From Scleroderma bovista (Eukaryota > Basidiomycota > Agaricomycetes > Boletales > Sclerodermataceae): DNA of 64,000 nucleotides. Within the stretch, counting starts at the first letter, position 1. Each line of letters starts with the position of its first letter. The stretch spans positions 1 through 64,000 of the forward strand of contig JAYMGJ010000292.1 in the NCBI GenBank assembly GCA_037178675.1. The letters are read 5' to 3'. Below the pieces are notes generated by a model. It had not been told where the DNA came from. It saw nothing but the letters and a program-made list of their open reading frames with translations, and searched no databases. The position numbers and the translations under genes are program-made. Shown one piece after another: positions 1-10,704 of the stretch.

Positions 1-21
1 AAGGCAGAACATTTTTTTTCC

Positions 22-612
22 ATGGACTCCAGCCAAACTGGCCGACTAGTCAGGATCGATGCGACGATCTCGCACTCCTGCGCGAACGTCACCAGGCTGG
101 AGGAGAAGGTGATGAAGCATTTGATGATATTGCAGAAGAATCAGATGCCAGGATTCCTGGAGGAGCCCTTGATTAGGTGCTGCCTGAGTCCCTATTGGCA
201 CCCTATTCCCTACTCCAGGAAGGGTAGACCACTGTGGAAGTCCGATATCGGACTCCTCAAATCTATCTCTGCATACATCTTGTACGATAAGGCTCCGGTT
301 GTTCTTTTTACCCCTTACGAAATTTTTCCACGGTCTATGCTTACATTTGAATATTGGTCCTTAGACGGCAACCAGGTTGCCTCTAACTACCATTATTGTC
401 CTGATTACGATTTGGATATTTTCCTTGACATTTTACCTAGGCATTGGTCTTATCAGACATTTACGATACCTACGGACTCCTCGGACTCCTCATCTTCAAC
501 AGATGAGGATACACAGTCCGAATCTTCTTCCGAGGAAGAACTTTTGTTTCTTCCACCCGCTTCTACCACCGCTGTACCAGAACTGATTTTACTAAATCTT
601 TTTGATTTCTGA
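22..612 (+). CDS. Accessory ORF upstream of gag in copia A, unknown function
   Basis: This is a 196-codon ORF with an ATG start, lying between where the 5' LTR should be and gag. It ends 16 bases before the gag ATG at 629, in a different frame. I do not recognise the protein. The N-terminal two thirds is mixed and aromatic-rich with several Tyr, Pro and Cys. Residues about 150-175 are a Ser/Asp/Glu-rich acidic stretch, followed by a hydrophobic Pro/Leu tail. No zinc knuckle, protease or membrane segment is evident. Copia elements normally start directly with gag, so an extra ORF here is unusual. It is intact although the rest of the element is riddled with stops. It could be an element-specific accessory protein or a chance open frame; its length and ATG favour the former modestly. 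Confidence 0.5.
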   Translation: MDSSQTGRLVRIDATISHSCANVTRLEEKVMKHLMILQKNQMPGFLEEPLIRCCLSPYWHPIPYSRKGRPLWKSDIGLLKSISAYILYDKAPVVLFTPYEIFPRSMLTFEYWSLDGNQVASNYHYCPDYDLDIFLDILPRHWSYQTFTIPTDSSDSSSSTDEDTQSESSSEEELLFLPPASTTAVPELILLNLFDF

Positions 613-628
613 ATATACCAGAATCATT

Positions 629-1564
629 ATGTCTGGCAACACCGGTGACATGAAGAAGACCACACCCACTCTTACAGGCGCATCCAATTACTTGGAATGG
701 AAGTCGGCCATGAAGTCGCTTTTACAGGTCATGGGAGTCTGGCGCTATGCGCATCATCAGGTAGCTGCTGTCATTGCTGGACAGGCCGGTGCAACCGCCG
801 AACAGCAAGCAGCTGATGAAACCAATCGGGATAAGGCACTTGGTATGATCACGTACTACACCTCACTGCTCATCAGACAGAACTTGATGAATGAGAATGA
901 ACCTCACACGGTTTGGAATGCACTCAACACGTCTTACAGGACTCCTGGCGCTGCCGGTGTCTTTGTTGAGTTCAAGTGTCTCACGCGGATGACTATACCT
1001 GGAAACCAGGATCCCACCTTGGCTGTACATCATATGCAGTCAACAATTGGTTACTTGGCCTCTAATGGCCTCACTCTCCCCGACTTGGCACAAGCCATGC
1101 TTCTTCTTGGTGCCTTACCTAACGAATGGCAGGGCTTTGCTTCCACACTCCTGGCCACCTTATTGGTCAATCCTACCGCTGCTCAAATTGCTGCGGGCAT
1201 ACAATGCCTCACATTCGATGCAGTTCTTCTGAAGATTATGGAAGAATGGTCCAGGAAGTCCAGCAAGTCTATAATGCCAACTATAAGGAAGGAGCAAAAC
1301 GCGCAGGCAGGACCTTCTCGCCCTAGATGCAAGAAGTGTTCTGGACGTCACAATACCACGGAACACCATGATGACTATAAAAAGACGTTCACTCCTAACG
1401 CTGCTGCCGGCCCTTCCACATTCCCACCGAAGAACACGGGTGGTGGTAATAAAGGGAAAGGAGGAGGAAAAGGGAAAGGAAAAGGAAAAGGAAAGCCTTA
1501 CAAGGGAAAAGGCAAGCAGCGTCAATACGCTACTGAACAAACCACTCAGATCGTCGAGCTATAA
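629..1564 (+). CDS. Gag-like nucleocapsid protein of copia A
   Basis: About 311 codons from the ATG at 629. The N-terminal half (LTGASNYLEWKSAM onward) matches the UBN2/retrotrans-gag-like fold of copia Gag, which forms the virus-like particle around element RNA. Near residue 235 there is a Cys/His cluster (CKKCSGRHNTTEHH) resembling a degenerate CCHC knuckle. It is followed by a Gly/Lys-rich basic tail of repeated GKGKGK that would bind nucleic acid. The ORF ends at TAA 1562-1564, but the same frame stays open beyond it into an acidic stretch and then the protease. The TAA is therefore either a recent nonsense change (CAA to TAA) or a Gag/Pol boundary. Copia elements usually use one long frame, so I favour nonsense. 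Confidence 0.75.
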   Translation: MSGNTGDMKKTTPTLTGASNYLEWKSAMKSLLQVMGVWRYAHHQVAAVIAGQAGATAEQQAADETNRDKALGMITYYTSLLIRQNLMNENEPHTVWNALNTSYRTPGAAGVFVEFKCLTRMTIPGNQDPTLAVHHMQSTIGYLASNGLTLPDLAQAMLLLGALPNEWQGFASTLLATLLVNPTAAQIAAGIQCLTFDAVLLKIMEEWSRKSSKSIMPTIRKEQNAQAGPSRPRCKKCSGRHNTTEHHDDYKKTFTPNAAAGPSTFPPKNTGGGNKGKGGGKGKGKGKGKPYKGKGKQRQYATEQTTQIVEL

Positions 1565-4045
1565 GACTCTGATGACGAATCCGATGCAGGGTCCGTCTCT
1601 AACATTCCTGAGACAGGCTGGTCCGTGCTCACTCCATCCCAACTTGCTGCAGAGTCAGTATTATGTTCTGTGCATAATGACCTGGCAAGAAGGAAAAGGG
1701 ATGATGAGGACTATGCACGTAGATTTGCTATGAGACCACGGACTCCTGATGATGGGACAATACTGTATCGCGATGATGGTTTTGTTTGCGACCAATATGA
1801 TGACAACCTTGACTTGTATGCCATGTGTGCCTCTAAGGAGTGCAACCACAGGTGTCATTGTTCATCATTTCCCCATTCAGGACACAAAGCTGAATCTCAC
1901 TGCCCAAAGCATAAACATCTGTCAGGTCTATGGTTGATGGATTCTGGTGCAACCGATCACTCCACACCATATCACGACGATTTCCTAACCTATAAGGATC
2001 TCGCACGACTGATAAATGTAGGAACTGCTGGCTCTGAACTCATTCAGTTTGTAGGCATAGGTACAGTTGCCTTCAAAGCAAAAGTTGGCAATGTACAAAA
2101 AGAAATCTATCTTCGACACATCTATTATTCTCCATCTGGAGACAAGCAAATCTGCTCACTTCAGTGGCTCACCACTAAACTCAAGATGAAGCTGTATGCT
2201 GACGCGAAGATGACTTGTGTCTTCAATTCATGAAATGAAGTCTTCTTGGAAGGGACTAGGTTAATTCCAAAAAACAATCTCCATTGGTTCCATGGGAAAC
2301 CCCTACATCAGACTGGAGCTCTTGGACTTCTTGTGAATTTGGACATCAAATCCATCTCAATGGTGCAATGTGCAACCGTAACAGACAAATTCAACAGTTA
2401 TGATCTATGGCATAGTCATTTAGGACATCCTAACCCTCAAACCATGCAGCATGCTTCTCGCGCTACCGATGGTATTGACAAATTGGAAGTTCCTACTCAG
2501 ACACCTATCTGTCCTGATTGTCAGATAGGAAAAATGCCTTCTAGGTCTTTTCCAACTTCCAATAATCGAGAAGAGAAAGTACTTGGGATGGTGCACTGCG
2601 ACCTGGTCGAGTTCCCCGTCTTGTCTTATTACAGACACAAGTATTGTCTCACAATCATAGATGACTATTCTGGGTATGGCACCATTTGCCTTTTGCGGCT
2701 CAAGTCGGACACCGCTACCGCATTCTCTACCTGGGTAACCTGGGCTGAGAAGCAAACGGGTAAGAACCTACTCAAAGTCAGATCCGATCGAGGAGGAGAA
2801 TTCATGGCAACCATGTTTAAAACCTTCCTCACCTCTAAAGGAGTAGAACAACAACTCTCCATTTCAGATCATCCACAACAAAATGGTCGTGCTGAAAGGT
2901 TCAATCGGACCTTACTCGAGAAGGAAGAAACCATGCGCCATGCAGCCTGTCTAACGAAGAATCTGTGGAACTTCACTCTTGACACTGCAGTCCATGTATA
3001 TAACAGGACACCAATGTGCCGTATAGGTTGGAAAACACCCGTCAAACTTCTGTTCAACAAGAAGCCCAACATCTCATACCTTCGAGTATTCGGATGCCTA
3101 GCTTATGTCCATATTCCAAAGGACAAGCGAAAGGACAAACTCATGCCGAAAGCCGAAGAAATGATATTCCTAGGATATGAACCAGGAACAAAAGGCTACC
3201 GCTTCTTGTGGAGTAACAGATCTATATATGTGGAAACAACTGCCACATTCATTGAAAATTTATTCCCAAATTGTCCCAAAGACAAGTTGAAAAAGAAAAT
3301 CAATATACCTGAACCAATTCATCCTTCTGAGGAAGAAACCACAGAAGCTACACGTAACAACGATGAAGAAAATCACCAACCTCCACCCGATGATCTGGAC
3401 ATACCACCTGTTGACCCATATCAACCAAATGAGAGTCACAGAAGAGGTGATGAATCCAAAAGAGACACCACAAAGCCACAAGGTCCAACCCAACGCCCCC
3501 CTAAACCTACAGTTGAGGAAGTCGCTGACGACAACACGCAAGCTCCTCAGGGTGGCAATACTAGTTCTGGCAACAGACATGCGGAAGAAGAACTTGGATA
3601 TGTTTTTAACAGACAAAATCAGGCATGGGAACGCCCTCAAGAGGCTCCACAACCTGAAGAAGATGTCTTCTACTTTGATGAAAATAACCGAGAACACCCT
3701 ATCCCAAATGTCATTGTTCCTCATATACCAAATCCAATCCATCGCAATCCCCCTCAAGTTCGTAATCCACCTCTGAGACCAGGCAACATCTATGGTCAGA
3801 GAAACCCCATGGATATAGAACGAGAAATTGCAAAAGAACGAGAATGGACTAGAACAGTATTAGGAAGAGGAATTCCAACCATTCCTCAAACAGAACCTAT
3901 GGTCGAACCAAGACCAAACCCTCCTGCACCTGCAGAACCTCAAGAGGCTCCCAACACTGTTCCACTACAATCCATGGATGAAGATGAGAATGAAATGGAA
4001 GATGTGGTTCAATGGGTCAACACTGTATTCTCAACTATATCATGA
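1565..4045 (+). pseudogene. Copia A protease and integrase region, broken
   Basis: The frame continues directly from gag. A retropepsin-type active site, LMDSGATDHS, lies near 1935-1965. After an in-frame TGA at 2231-2233 the integrase begins with the HHCC finger (HSHLGHP and CPDCQIGK). The catalytic core follows, with D in MVHCDLVEF, D in RSDRGGEF and E in NGRAERFNRT, so all three DDE residues survive. The C-terminal part, about 3250-4045, is a long polar Pro/Glu/Asn-rich linker typical of copia before RT. The frame is lost near 4045, where coding similarity moves to the +1 frame of the window. It would cut and join element cDNA into the genome if intact; here the stop and frameshift prevent a normal polyprotein. 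Confidence 0.87.
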
Positions 4046-5507
4046 AGCAGGCAGCAAAGCCGCTCAAGGGAATACCTTATCATTATAAGGATATCCGAAA
4101 CTATCCAAAGGAGGAACAGAAGTTATGGGAACAGGCATGCAAGGAGGAGATCAAATCGATTGAAGATCGAAGCGTATGGACTTTGGTGGATTGTCCACCA
4201 GATTGAAAACCCGTCAAATGCCATTGGGTATTCGCAAAGAAATTGGATGGAAGATATAAAGCCTGCTTGGTTGTGAAAGGCTTTTCACAAATATATGGTA
4301 AGACTGGGAAATTGAAAGTCTTGATGTAAAGACTGCCTTCTTATATGGGCGACTCAATGAAGAGATCTACATGGAGAAACTCGAAGGTTTCAAAGTTCAA
4401 GGTTCAAGTAACAAGGTCTATCGTCTATTGCGCACTCTCTACGGCCTGAAGCAAGCCGCATTAGCATGGAACAAAGAGCTACACAAATCACTCCTAAAGC
4501 TCAACTTCAAACGTTCCAAAGCCAATCCTGGAGTATACATCTACCAAGATAAATCAGGCATCATGCTGTTCATCGTATATGTCGACGATGGACTACTTAT
4601 GTCAAATTCTGCCAGTCTTCTCAAGAAGAAGAAAACTGCATTCCTAAAAGTATGGGAGGCACGCGACATGGGTCCAGTACAAGAGTACTTAGGATTCCAG
4701 ATCACTCGCAATCACGTCAAATGCTCAATGGTTTTACACCAACATCCCTACGTAATGAAAGTTCTCAAACACTTTCAAATGGAAAACGTCAAACACGTCC
4801 GCACACCTTTACCTGCTGGGTATCAACCATCTACAAGACAACGGTATCAGTCCGTAATAGGTTCACTCCTATTTGTCATGCTTGGCACACGTCCGGACAT
4901 CGCATTTGCCGTCATAAAAATGTCACAGTTTATGGCAAATCCAACAGAAGAACACCTCTCCAAGGCACTTCATATTGTGAAGTATTTGGGTTCAACTCCA
5001 AATCTTGCACTTCATTTTTCAGGAGGAGCTTCATCATTGGATTGCTATTCTGACTCTGACTGGGCAGGCGATATTGAAACAAGACGATCAACAAGCGGTT
5101 ACGCCATCTTTCTTGGCAATGACTTAATCAGTTGGCGATCACGCTGACAACCTACTGTGGCACTGTCATCAGCAGAAGCCGAGTACATGTCAATGTGCGA
5201 CTGCGCACAACAGATTCTATGGATCAAATCCCTCTTCCAAGAGTGTCATCTCTCCCTCCAACACTTTATGATGTTCGGAGATAACAAAGGTGCTATTCAC
5301 ATTGTGCAAAATCCAGTAATGGAAGGACAGTCACAGCATATCGATATCAAGTATTACTTCCTCCACGAATGCATTGAGAAGAATATCTTCTTGCTTGACT
5401 ATGTTCCTACTGATCAGCAGAAAGCTGATATGATGATGAAGAATCTGACATGGCAGAAATTCCAAGACAATCGCTCGCGACTAAACCTTCTGGAGTACAA
5501 GTCTTAG
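4012..5507 (+). pseudogene. Copia A reverse transcriptase and RNase H, broken
   Basis: The RT starts in a new frame (WEQACKEEIKSIED), hits TGA at 4204-4206 where relatives have Arg, and continues to KGFSQI near 4290. About 25-30 residues normally found there are missing. The sequence resumes in a third frame with the conserved DVKTAFLYGRLNEEIYM block. The catalytic motif YVDDGLLM (about 4580) is intact. RNase H follows with SDSDWAGD, a TGA at 5145-5147, SSAEAEYMSM, and the HIDIKYYFLHE block, ending at TAG 5505-5507. Three frames, two stops and a deletion make this a clear pseudogene. Its role was reverse transcription of the element RNA inside particles. Confidence 0.87.
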
Positions 5508-5517
5508 CGAGGAGGAG

Positions 5518-5943
5518 TGTCGACAAGAATGCATGATTAGATGAAGTACAATCTCATCTTATCTTATCTTATCTAATCTTGGAGATTCCAGAGATCACAG
5601 TTACATGTGATATGGAGTAGCTGTTACCGGTTTACTGGAACATCACATGACTGGCTCCACAAGAGACCCGGAACTGTCACATGCAAGGCACGTGTATAAC
5701 ACGACCTGATGCACGTTACAAGGCACGTTTCCAGATAACTACCGTTATGGAAACTGCACCTACTACATATGGGAATATGGTGAAATAGGCGAGAATAATA
5801 CTTATCTATGCACAGACCATGCACCACAGGTATATATACCCTGTAGGATTCCCTGTAGTTCTTTAGTTCAATACAGTTCAACTGTTCTCTCATTACTCGC
5901 TACTTCAAACAACTCAACTTCAAGAACCAGCTACTAGTTATCA
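5518..5943 (+). repeat. 3' LTR of copia A
   Basis: It begins TGTCGAC directly after a purine-rich tract (GCGAGGAGGAG, 5507-5517) that follows the RNase H stop, the usual place of the polypurine tract. A TATA box (TATATATA, 5831-5838) sits about 110 bases before the proposed end at TTATCA (5943). The 426-bp length is normal for a copia LTR. It contains the short repeat TCTTATCTTATC near 5555. The 5' partner is not in the window, so the right edge rests on the TG..CA rule and on copia B coding sequence starting right after it. Confidence 0.65.
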
Positions 5944-5947
5944 AGGT

Positions 5948-8470
5948 ATGCTTGCGCTACCCCGTTGCTGTTGCCCCAGTTTTGTTGCTACAGGTGCTAC
6001 CAATTTCAGCCCCCCCACATTCGATAACACTATCAAGGCCTTCGACTTGGCACACTGCTTGGGGGTAGAGCCCTCCTGCCAGACAATCTGCACCCTTGAC
6101 CAAGTTGTGTCGATGGCAAGTGCAAACCTGGACCAGCCTGAGGCCGGTCCCTCCTCGCTGAAGCGCCCTCGTCTTGAGGAGCGCATCATGATGTATGAGG
6201 AGGATGCCATCTCCCTTGGGGATGATGAACCATTCGCCCACGAGCCCTTCACCGATGACAAGTTCGATGAAATTGATGCAATGGTCCTCGACCACTACAA
6301 TGCGACATCAATGGCAGCGGGCGCGGAGGCCAGCCTTTTCTGGCAAGTACCTTCTGCACGTGTGCTGACCGACACTGACACACTCCCTTTACATGTGCGC
6401 TTTATGCTGTCACTGTATATAGCGAGTAGTAACTACAATTTGTCATGTCATGTCTCCTCGAGTAATGCATATATTTGTTTGTGTCCTCATGAACTGAATG
6501 ATGCACACTGTGCTGGCTGTAAGGGAAAAATGGTCGACGATAGCAAACTATCTGGTGCCTTCTGGCTACTAGACTCTGGCGCATCATGCCATTTCACTGG
6601 TGACATAGGCGATTTTGCCTCCTACAACGCGCTTAAGCGAGCGCACTACACCAAAACGGCTAATAGTGTAGCACTGATTGCTGGCATTGGCACGGTATTA
6701 CTCCGGTGCCTAGACCACAACTCAGGGGATGAGAAAGTAGTCACACTCACCCAAGTGCTCCATATGCCAGGCGCTACTGCATGCCTTATTTCTATGGGTG
6801 AAATGCTCCAGTGCAATTACAAAGTCACTGGTGATAAGAGAGGCATTAGCCTCACCTACAAAGCTGAATGCCTATGGTTTGGGCCAGACCCAGAAGATGA
6901 TTGCAACATCATTTTTTGGATTAGATCTATCCCAATAATTAGATCTAACTATATCACCTCCATGAGCAAAGTCAATTACAACATTATGCACCGGAGATTT
7001 GGGCACCCCTCGAAGGAAGTACTCCGACGCACACAAAAGCATACGCAGCGCTTCCCGGAGATCCACTTTCCAACTGAGGACTATGTTTGCCCTGGATGTG
7101 CTCTTGGCAAGATGCCCAATCAAGCTTTCCCTGAGAATGAAAGACATGCTTCCAAGCCTTTCAAACTGGTGCACTCTGATCTCAAATCCTTCCCAGTAAC
7201 ATCGTACCGGAAGTTTAAATATGTTATCACCTTCTACGATGACTATACTTCTCATGCCTGGACTATGCCTCTTTGCTCCAAAGCTGCAGCGATTACGGCT
7301 GCCAAAGATTTCCTCGAAATGGTGCACGTCCAATATGATACGCATGTCGTTGGATGGATGTCCAATGCCAGCAGAGAGTATAAATCCGATCTGTTCGATC
7401 GAGCACTCCTTGAGAAAGGAATTAGAATTTATCAAAGTGCTCCAAGAACCCCCATGCAGAATGGCCACGCCGAGTGTCTAGGGTGCACTCCCATGGATAA
7501 AGCTGAGTCCATGTGGCATCAAGCCTGCATTCCTGACTCCTGGTGGGAATTTGCATTCGCTCATGCAACCCACATTTACAACCATACTCCGGTAGCTCGC
7601 CTGCGATGGTGCACCCCCCATGAAAAGCTTAAGGGGGAGATGCCTAACATTGACCACCTCCGTGTATTTGGCTGTGGAGCATTTGTCTACCTCCCAGCCT
7701 CGGCTAGAGCAAATAAGATGGCTCCCAAGTTGGAGCTTATGACTTATATCGGTGTTGCCCCTGGCAATGAGCGCAACTTCTTGTTTATGCGCTCCACCAA
7801 TGCAGTATTTACCACTGCTCATGCCATTTTTGACAAGCGTCACTTCCCTCGCTGCCCTAAGAACAGGCGCAAACCTCTCAAGAACCCTTTTGGAAGGGCA
7901 AATCCAAAACCTACCACCGATCGACCAGGGAATCCCCCTGAAGAAATCGACAGTGATGACGATGTGGAACACGACCATGGCTACCCACATCCCCAAGCGC
8001 AGGATGACGATCCAAAGCGCGAGGAACCTGAGGCTCCTGAGGAAGAGCCTAACCAAATAAATCCTCCCCATACGCCACCTCCAGTGCCTCCACCGGCACT
8101 GAGAACGCCTTCACCAGCGAGAAACCCACCTCCTCTGGCACCGCAGCGCCCTGGCCGAGCTGAACGCCGCCAGAATGTGCCGCAACCCCCTGCAGTGAAT
8201 ATCCCTGCCCGCCCCCAATGTGAATGTAGAGCACCATTGCGCCCTGGTAATGTGTATGGTGAGCAGTGACATCCCGTCGAGCAACTCCAGGATATCGAAA
8301 GTGCCTCTCGATGGCGAGAAACAGTGGGTGAGGCCCCTAGGCCCCCACAACCGGACACACCAGACCATATCCCTGGTGGTTTCCCTGACACCTCTGCAAT
8401 GCCCAGTGAGGAAGATGTGCAAAAGATGTGCAAGGAAGGGGGAGCAAACCTAGTCCAATACTTGATGGGC
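5948..8470 (+). pseudogene. Copia B gag tail, protease and integrase
   Basis: An open frame runs from 5948 to a TGA at 8267-8269 and stays open behind it to the insertion point at 8470. The protease motif is LLDSGASCHF near 6565. The integrase finger is MHRRFGHP plus CPGCALGK (about 6985-7115). In the core, the first D is in LVHSDLKSF and the E is in QNGHAECLG. The second catalytic position, normally S-D-x-x-x-E-Y, reads SNASREY near 7362: Asp has become Asn, so the strand-transfer centre is lost. The E motif is also altered (usually NGRAERFNR). After 7900 comes a Pro-rich linker. A polar region at 5950-6500 with PSSLKRPRLEE is probably the end of gag/linker. Confidence 0.87.
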
Positions 8471-8854
8471 TGTAACGGTCTAACTTTTTATCTTATCTAA
8501 TCTACGATTAGATGACATCTTATCCTATCGTACCGTAGTATCTTATCTAGTGCATCTTATCTGTAGGTCTGTCTGGACTACAGCCTCGTGCTGTACATGC
8601 TGTATCCCTTGATGTCATTAGCATAGCCTTACCACAGGATAGCAGCTGTGTTCACTGCCCCGTACAGCATACAGCCTCATGGATAACCTCGCACAGGACA
8701 CGTGTAGTGTAGTATATATACTGCTGCAATCCAGCACCCAGAGGCTCTCCATTCGAGCTCTCTTTGGGTTTTTGCTCTAAGACACTTGACTCCTATTCCC
8801 TCCTCAGAGTCCGTGTGTGGTAGTTCTTTGGGTTTGTCCCTTAGGGTTGTCTCA
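8471..8854 (+). repeat. 5' LTR of chromovirus C
   Basis: A 384-bp LTR beginning TGTAACGG and ending TCTCA. It is aligned end to end with the copy at 14463-14846 with three differences. It contains TATATATA (8713-8720) and, 31 bases after that box begins to end, the 11-mer used in the priming finding. Near the left end are repeats of CTTATCT/TCTTATC. Confidence 0.96.
8713..8761 (+). promoter_or_regulatory. LTR promoter of C: TATA box and predicted transcript start
   Basis: TATATATA at 8713-8720 is followed at 8751 by ATTCGAGCTCT. The spacing of 31-38 bases is right for a fungal RNA polymerase II start at 8751. Independent support is that the 11-mer from 8751 is exactly complementary to the primer-binding position just after the LTR, as required if it is the RNA 5' end. 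The same arrangement is in the right LTR (TATA at 14705-14712). Confidence 0.62.
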
Positions 8855-8856
8855 CT

Positions 8857-8867
8857 AGAGCTCGAAT
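8857..8867 (+). other. Self-priming primer-binding site of C
   Basis: The sequence AGAGCTCGAAT lies two bases after the LTR end. It is the perfect reverse complement of ATTCGAGCTCT at 8751-8761 in the same LTR, and the match is exactly 11 bases (the bases on both sides do not pair). In the Tf1/sushi group the first 11 bases of the mRNA fold back onto such a site and prime minus-strand synthesis. No TGG-starting tRNA primer site is seen here. Confidence 0.68.
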
Positions 8868-9211
8868 CTACCCATCTACTACTTGTCTACCATGTGCTGT
8901 TCCCCAGCCTTATAAAGGGAAACTATACCCGGACTCCAGGGTTAAGGAGCTTTCTTTCACACCCTTCACGTTCGTGCACGGCCAGTCTTTAGTGCCGTTC
9001 CCTGTAGCCCACTTGGGTTTGGGAGCTTTTAGTACATCCTCGCATATGTATCATACACCAGCCCAGGGTCATGCCTGGTGTCTGTAGGGCGGCTCCCATT
9101 CAAACACAGTTCATACCCGCAAGGAGATTGAGCCATAGTCACCAGTAGTTCCTCCGTCCGTGGAGAGGTAGACCCGTGATCTGCAGCCAGTGGCCGTTTG
9201 TTTCTGCATAG
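8868..9211 (+). other. Untranslated leader of C, no gene seen
   Basis: The stretch between the priming site and the first long open frame has stops in all frames and no domain. It contains a TTATAAAGGG at about 8910 and a Cys/Pro-free mixed sequence. It is most simply the 5' leader, which in this group contains packaging signals; none can be named from sequence. Confidence 0.4.
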
Positions 9212-9658
9212 CTGTGCCACTGCCCTGACCCGGCGAGTGCGACAGGCGAACAGAAGCTTACATTTAGTTCATTGGAACACCTGTGGGGATCTAGTCCCGA
9301 TACAAATCTTACGTTTACGCTACCCCACCGTCTAGTCACCATACATCCCTACGAGTACTCCTTTAGTCAGGCAGGCTGCCTGACTGTCACCTACGATACC
9401 TGTCACCCCCTTCCTCTTACGCCCGCTCAAGAAGCTGCCAGAGAAGCAGACTTCAGAAGGATTGAGCAGACGTACACATCCTTCGTACGCTACAACCTCG
9501 TCGTCGAAGCGCTTGCTGACCTCTTCCTTGACGAACCCCACTTCTACGTCGAAGCCGAACCCGCACTCCTGCTCGCCCGCCGTCGTCCGTTTCGCGCCTC
9601 TCGTCTCCACCCCACTCGTCCCCAAGGCGCCCCCTACTCCCGCTACCACCCGTACTAG
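9212..9658 (+). other. Open frame in line with gag of C, no ATG
   Basis: This frame is open from just after a TAG at 9209-9211 to a TAG at 9656-9658, then continues through AAG into the gag ATG at 9662. It therefore lies in the same frame as gag, one stop codon apart. It lacks an ATG. The peptide has an Ala/Glu/Arg-rich stretch (TPAQEAAREADFRRIEQ) and a basic Arg/Pro tail. It may be an N-terminal extension of Gag lost by CAG to TAG, a stop-codon readthrough product, or simply leader. I cannot decide between these. Confidence 0.3.
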
Positions 9659-9661
9659 AAG

Positions 9662-10672
9662 ATGGATCAACATCAGGATCCCCTTCAGAATGTTCTCCTT
9701 CAGTTTGCGCAGGGACAACTCGACCTGCAAAACAGTATCCAGGCCCTTCTCGATGCACAGCAGGGCCTTGCTCCCGCAGCCCCCGGGGCACCGCCGGCAG
9801 CGGCCGTGGTACGCTCCCCTAAAAAGATTGTTGCTGAACCTGGGAATTACGATGGCTCCCCCCAGGGCTTCAGAGTTTGGTGGGGCAAAATGAAGTTGTG
9901 GGTCATGATGAACCAGAGGAGTGGCCTCCTTACCAAAAATAGTGAAATTATGGCGGCCGTTCTTTCTAGGTTCGAAGGACCCAAAGCTGGGCGTTGGGCT
10001 CAGGCAAAACTGGACTACTATATGGGTCCAGGAGTCGATTACCCGACATGGGATGCGCTTCAGGCCGAAGTAACTGGGTTCTTCGTGCCTGGCAACAATG
10101 CCGACTGGGCCAGGTCCCAGTTGTTAAAGTTGCGCCAAGGACCGCGTCAAAGGGTTGACGACTTCCTCGCGGCTTTCGAGTCGCTTAGGATAGAAAGTGG
10201 GTGCCCTGACGCCTACGCTAAGGACTTGCTCGAAAGAGCAGTACAGAGGCAGGTCCTCCAGCAGATATACCTTTTGGAGAAGGACTGCGCCAACTACACG
10301 GAGTTGGCCACCTCGGCCAGAACCGGAAGAAGAGCTCAGGAGCTCTTTTTGATTAATACGCAGGGCGGGGCCCGCTATTATCAGCAGAGCGGCAGTTCTT
10401 CCTCTTATGGAGTAACGCCGGGCGCTGGCGCCCCAATGGATATCGGTGCTGCTCAGCAGCAAAACCAGCAATGGAGTAAAGGGCTCCAATGCTACAACTG
10501 CCAAGGATTTGGCCACATCGCTCGCGAATGTAGCCAACCGCGTCGCCCATGTTGAGGGCAACCCCAGCAGACCCGGGCTGTACAGCCCCCACCTGACGAC
10601 GAACGCGTCAATGCCGTTTGCGGTATGTCCTTCTCCGAAATGAGGGACTATTTTAGGAATTTAAAAGATTAG
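9662..10672 (+). pseudogene. Gag of chromovirus C
   Basis: It starts at ATG 9662 (MDQHQDPLQNVLLQ). Residues about 55-200 have the retrotrans_gag fold signature (GNYDGSPQGFRVWWGKMKLW, then AKLDYYMGPG and LLKLRQGPRQRVDDFLAAFESL), which builds the capsid. A CCHC knuckle CYNCQGFGHIAREC (about 10492-10533) binds RNA. A TGA at 10553-10555 interrupts the frame soon after the knuckle. Behind it the frame stays open to the natural stop TAG at 10670-10672, which follows the frameshift heptamer TTTAAAA. The TGA sits where an Arg (CGA) is likely. Apart from this change Gag seems complete, about 336 codons. Confidence 0.82.
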
Positions 10673-10704
10673 AGAGTGAGGATACAACGGGCACCCTCGC
10701 TCTT
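10660..10704 (+). promoter_or_regulatory. Programmed -1 ribosomal frameshift signal, gag to pol of C
   Basis: The heptamer T TTA AAA (10660-10666) lies in the gag frame two codons before the gag TAG. Slipping back one base enters the pol frame, which is open from here through the protease. After a 5-6-base spacer, AGAGTGAGG (10673-10681) can pair with CCTCGCTCT (10695-10703): nine pairs with one U-G, plus a possible extra G-U, and a 13-base loop. The XXXYYYZ heptamer, the spacing and the stem strength all fit a -1 frameshift element. A short loop-to-downstream pairing (CAAC with GTTG near 10712) could make a pseudoknot but is weak. Confidence 0.7.

Larger units (their letters stand above)
1..5943 (+). 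mobile_element. Ty1/copia LTR retrotransposon A, 5' end outside window
   Basis: The order of domains is accessory ORF, Gag, aspartic protease (DSGATDHS), GAG-pre-integrase zinc finger, integrase core, reverse transcriptase (YVDDGLLM) and RNase H, then one LTR. Protease and integrase before RT is diagnostic of copia. No 5' LTR is visible, so it must lie left of base 1 or is lost. The coding part has an in-frame TAA, several in-frame TGAs, a frame change near 4045 and a small internal RT deletion near 4300, so this copy is dead. The sequence right of its LTR (5944 on) is in the middle of another copia gene (element B), so A probably inserted into B. That is inferred, because the left junction is not in view. 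Confidence 0.85.
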
